This document shows positions 62,248 to 64,000 of a stretch of DNA of 64,000 nt, piece after piece. The stretch comes from Nocardia arizonensis (GTDB taxonomy: Bacteria; Actinomycetota; Actinomycetes; Mycobacteriales; Mycobacteriaceae), in the NCBI RefSeq assembly GCF_001310275.1, contig NZ_LGYZ01000132.1:44110-108109 (forward strand). The letters are read 5' to 3'. A program made the position numbers and the translations under genes. Position 1 is the first letter of the stretch, and the number at the start of each line of letters is the position of its first letter. The notes under the pieces are model-generated. The model saw nothing but the letters and a program-made list of their open reading frames with translations. It had not been told where the DNA came from and did not search any database.

Positions 62248-63053
62248 CAGCGCTGGCCTCCGATATCGGCACCACCTTCCAGAACCTCACCGCCACCGGC
62301 CCCCTCGCACTCGCGATCGCCGCCTGCATGCTCGCCGGACTCGTCTCCTTCGCCTCCCCCTGCGTGGTACCGCTGGTTCCCGGCTACCTGTCCTACCTGG
62401 CCGCGGTAACCGGAGCCGAAGCACCCGCAACCAGCGTCGCCGTGGCCCGCGCAGCGCCCCCGCCCGGGCGCTGGCGTGTCACCGGGGCCGCGCTGCTGTT
62501 CGTGGCCGGATTCACCGTGGTGTTCGTACTGGCGACCGCGTCGGTATTCGGCGCGATCACAGTCCTGCGGGTCAATCAGCAGCTGCTCCAACGCGGCGGC
62601 GGTGTCATCACCATCGTCATGGGTCTGGCGTTCCTCGGGCTGATCCCCGCGCTCCAAAACGACACCCGCCCTACCCCGCGCCGAATATCGACTCTGTCAG
62701 GAGCGCCCGTGCTCGGCGCGGTATTCGCCCTGGGATGGACCCCGTGCCTGGGCCCGACACTGGCCGGAGTGCTCTCGGTATCCGCAGGCACCCACGGCAC
62801 CACCGCCGCACGCGGTGTCACCCTCATCGCCGCCTACTGCCTCGGACTGGGCCTGCCCTTCCTCGCGCTGGCCTTCGGCTCGGCCAAAGCCCTGCACGGA
62901 CTGTCCTGGCTGCGCAGACACACCCGCACCATCCAGATCACCGGCGGAGTCCTACTCCTCGCCATCGGCATCGCCCTGCTCACGGGCGCCTGGGAGACAT
63001 TCGTCGGCTGGCTACGCAACGAATTCGTCACCGCAGTCGTCCTACCCATCTGA
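62244..63053 (+). CDS. ccdA: CcdA thiol-electron transporter for cytochrome c maturation
   Basis: Protein of 269 residues from GTG 62244 with six helices. Paired cysteines are in SFASPCVVPLVPGYL near residue 37 and GWTPCLGPTLAG near 170. It carries electrons from cytoplasmic thioredoxin to the TlpA-like proteins encoded just upstream. Last gene of this operon that I can see. Confidence 0.9.
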   Translation: MTALASDIGTTFQNLTATGPLALAIAACMLAGLVSFASPCVVPLVPGYLSYLAAVTGAEAPATSVAVARAAPPPGRWRVTGAALLFVAGFTVVFVLATASVFGAITVLRVNQQLLQRGGGVITIVMGLAFLGLIPALQNDTRPTPRRISTLSGAPVLGAVFALGWTPCLGPTLAGVLSVSAGTHGTTAARGVTLIAAYCLGLGLPFLALAFGSAKALHGLSWLRRHTRTIQITGGVLLLAIGIALLTGAWETFVGWLRNEFVTAVVLPI

Positions 63054-63291
63054 ACCCCCACCCCAGAATCGCTACCAAACATGATCGCGGCGACGACTTG
63101 TTCAGTGCCCAGCGACCCGAGCGCCTCAGCACCGAGATAGACGGCGTGGCCCTTCTGATGACTGCGGGACCGATGCCTGAACACGGCAACGAACCACCTG
63201 GGGGACTTCCCCTCCCGCTCCATCTGGCTCGTATCCACTGGTCAGACAGCAAATCGACACGCAAGCAGGTCGACCATGTCATCAATCACTT

Positions 63292-63579
63292 ATGACTGCG
63301 TCATCACGAAAAAGTGATAAATCGGACAAAAAATCGCCTAAAAAACCCTCTACCTGCACTTTTAAGGTGTGAGAATGGAGCCGCCTGGGGGAATCGAACC
63401 CCGCACCGCCTCCGTGAGAACGCCCTGATCAGCGGTCCATGGTGCCGCATCTTCGCTGCTCAAACCACGTTTCAGAACGCGTCACTGCATTTCAGAACTT
63501 AAACCTACCATCAACTGATGACATGGTCATCACAGACAAATCGGACTCGCCCGGCGCTTCTCTGATGACGGCGTCATCA
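63292..63579. repeat. Three TGATGAC-type palindromes and paired AAATCGGAC repeats
   Basis: ATGAC-TGC-GTCAT (63292-63304), TGATGAC-ATG-GTCATCA (63516-63532) and TGATGAC-GGC-GTCATCA (63563-63579). AAATCGGAC follows the first two at 63319-63327 and 63538-63546. This AT-rich region flanks a tRNA fragment. The sites may be operators, iterons or partition sites. Confidence 0.55.
63376..63410 (-). tRNA. tRNA 3' fragment (T-arm, acceptor and CCA), possible attachment site
   Basis: Read on the minus strand it gives GGGGTTCGATTCCCCC then GGCGGCTCCA, the T-arm and 3' acceptor of a tRNA. The complementary 5' acceptor strand (GCCGCCT) is not found within 100 bases, so the tRNA is incomplete. Such fragments are left where elements integrate into tRNA genes. 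Confidence 0.5.
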
Positions 63580-63843
63580 CCCGTCACCACGGCGTAGGCG
63601 CGCCGACTGAACACCCGCGAAATTTCGGGCAGTAGTCGATGCAACGAACATCCGACCGGGCATGTGATCTACGAACCGATCCGCAACCTCGGCCGCCAAC
63701 CGCGTCGTCGCCGCGTCGCTTGTAGCGGTCACGGCCGGACTTCGCCGATTCTGCGGATACTCCCACCCACCTATCTGACGCCCGGCAGTCGACGCCGAGA
63801 TGTGATTTGACACACAGATCACACCTTGGCCGTCTCGCCACAC
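63577..63843 (-). CDS. Possible small protein, unknown
   Basis: An 88-codon frame from GTG 63843 with GAAGGG four bases upstream. The composition is plausible for a protein (ISASTAGRQIGGWEY, ATTRLAAEVADRFVDHM), unlike the shadow frames around it. No domain recognised. An overlapping frame on the same strand looks worse. Confidence 0.3.
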   Translation of the reverse strand: MWRDGQGVICVSNHISASTAGRQIGGWEYPQNRRSPAVTATSDAATTRLAAEVADRFVDHMPGRMFVASTTARNFAGVQSARLRRGDG

Positions 63844-63965
63844 TCAACCCTTCACGTCCACCGTGTCACCTCCGAGCGGAAACCCACCTGGATTTACCAG
63901 GTATTTGCCAGTTCGCGGCCTTTCGAACCGACCGTCCGGGGCGTATCCGGGAAAGGAAACAGACC

Positions 63966-64000
63966 ATGCGTTACGCAGATTCGGATCATCGACACATCCG
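63966..64000 (+). CDS. Start of a gene cut by the window edge
   Basis: ATG 63966 with AAAGGA eight bases upstream opens a frame (MRYADSDHRHI) that runs off the end. Identity cannot be told. Confidence 0.4.
   Translation, partial: MRYADSDHRHI

Noticed and set aside
63314..63502. Plus-strand frame over the tRNA fragment (WGNRTPHRL-like translation)
   Set aside because: Translations of tRNA 3' ends often give such sequences; the region is better explained as a tRNA remnant.
1..64000. CRISPR arrays and rRNA genes
   Set aside because: I looked for regularly spaced repeats and rRNA-like stretches and saw none.

Overview
The window is high-GC DNA with dense, overlapping genes (many ATGA and GTGA stop-start junctions) and actinobacterial gene families: CadI, a CmtR-like sensor, LpqS-like proteins, DUF1707, DUF2752, DUF3105 and a SulP-carbonic anhydrase fusion. 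It most resembles a metal-resistance island or plasmid of a mycolic-acid actinomycete such as Nocardia, Rhodococcus or Gordonia. The genus and replicon type are not shown by the sequence.

Layout. 0-4.3 kb: an MFS gene tail, a phospholipase-D-like/DnaB-like fusion in which both expected catalytic lysines appear replaced, an AlbA_2/Schlafen-type protein and a GNAT. 4.3-8.3 kb: ArsR and CadI/ArsI, then a hydrolase, an isoprenylcysteine-methyltransferase-like protein and a CDF transporter. 8.5-11.2 kb: a multicopper oxidase, ZIP-like transporter and Rieske protein operon. 12.7-27.5 kb: an island with six near-identical palindromes (ACTATG-N3-CATAGT type) placed around a BlaI-family repressor with an M56 protease. 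These sites lie beside a SulP-carbonic anhydrase, CopC-CtaG, DUF3105-DUF305, a CopD-CtaG fusion, an M23 peptidase and probably a lipoprotein/PLP-enzyme/MFS set.

28.99-56.72 kb: a Tn3-family transposon of about 27.7 kb with 33/38-matching terminal inverted repeats. It splits a heavy-metal P-type ATPase gene: the 5' part is at 56.7-58.4 kb, the 3' part at 28.6-29.0 kb, and the two rejoin in frame. Its cargo is a copper cluster that includes a 22-codon Cys/Met-rich mini-gene, merR-merB without merA, a CmtR/P-type ATPase/LspA/PAP2-like (lead-resistance-like) set, a second PLP-enzyme/MFS pair, and a long CueR-type copper operon (CopZ, CopA, DUF2752, CcdA, peroxiredoxin, glutaredoxin). Tyrosine recombinases with repeat-rich sites fill its right end.

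58.4-64 kb: the ArsR of the split ATPase, then a cytochrome c-maturation-like and copper operon (LpqS-like, DsbA-like, CopC, two TlpA-like proteins, CcdA) with a 24-codon coupling ORF, and a terminal region with a tRNA 3' fragment and repeated palindromes.

Together the genes describe layered metal handling: efflux (P1B ATPases, CDF), oxidation (multicopper oxidase), periplasmic copper binding (CopC, CopD, cupredoxin, DUF305), thiol chemistry (CcdA, TlpA, DsbA), demethylation of organomercury or organoarsenic, and at least five sensor types (ArsR, CmtR, MerR, CueR-like, BlaI). Several genes carry single-base indels, mostly in short homopolymers. These may be sequencing errors or real decay.
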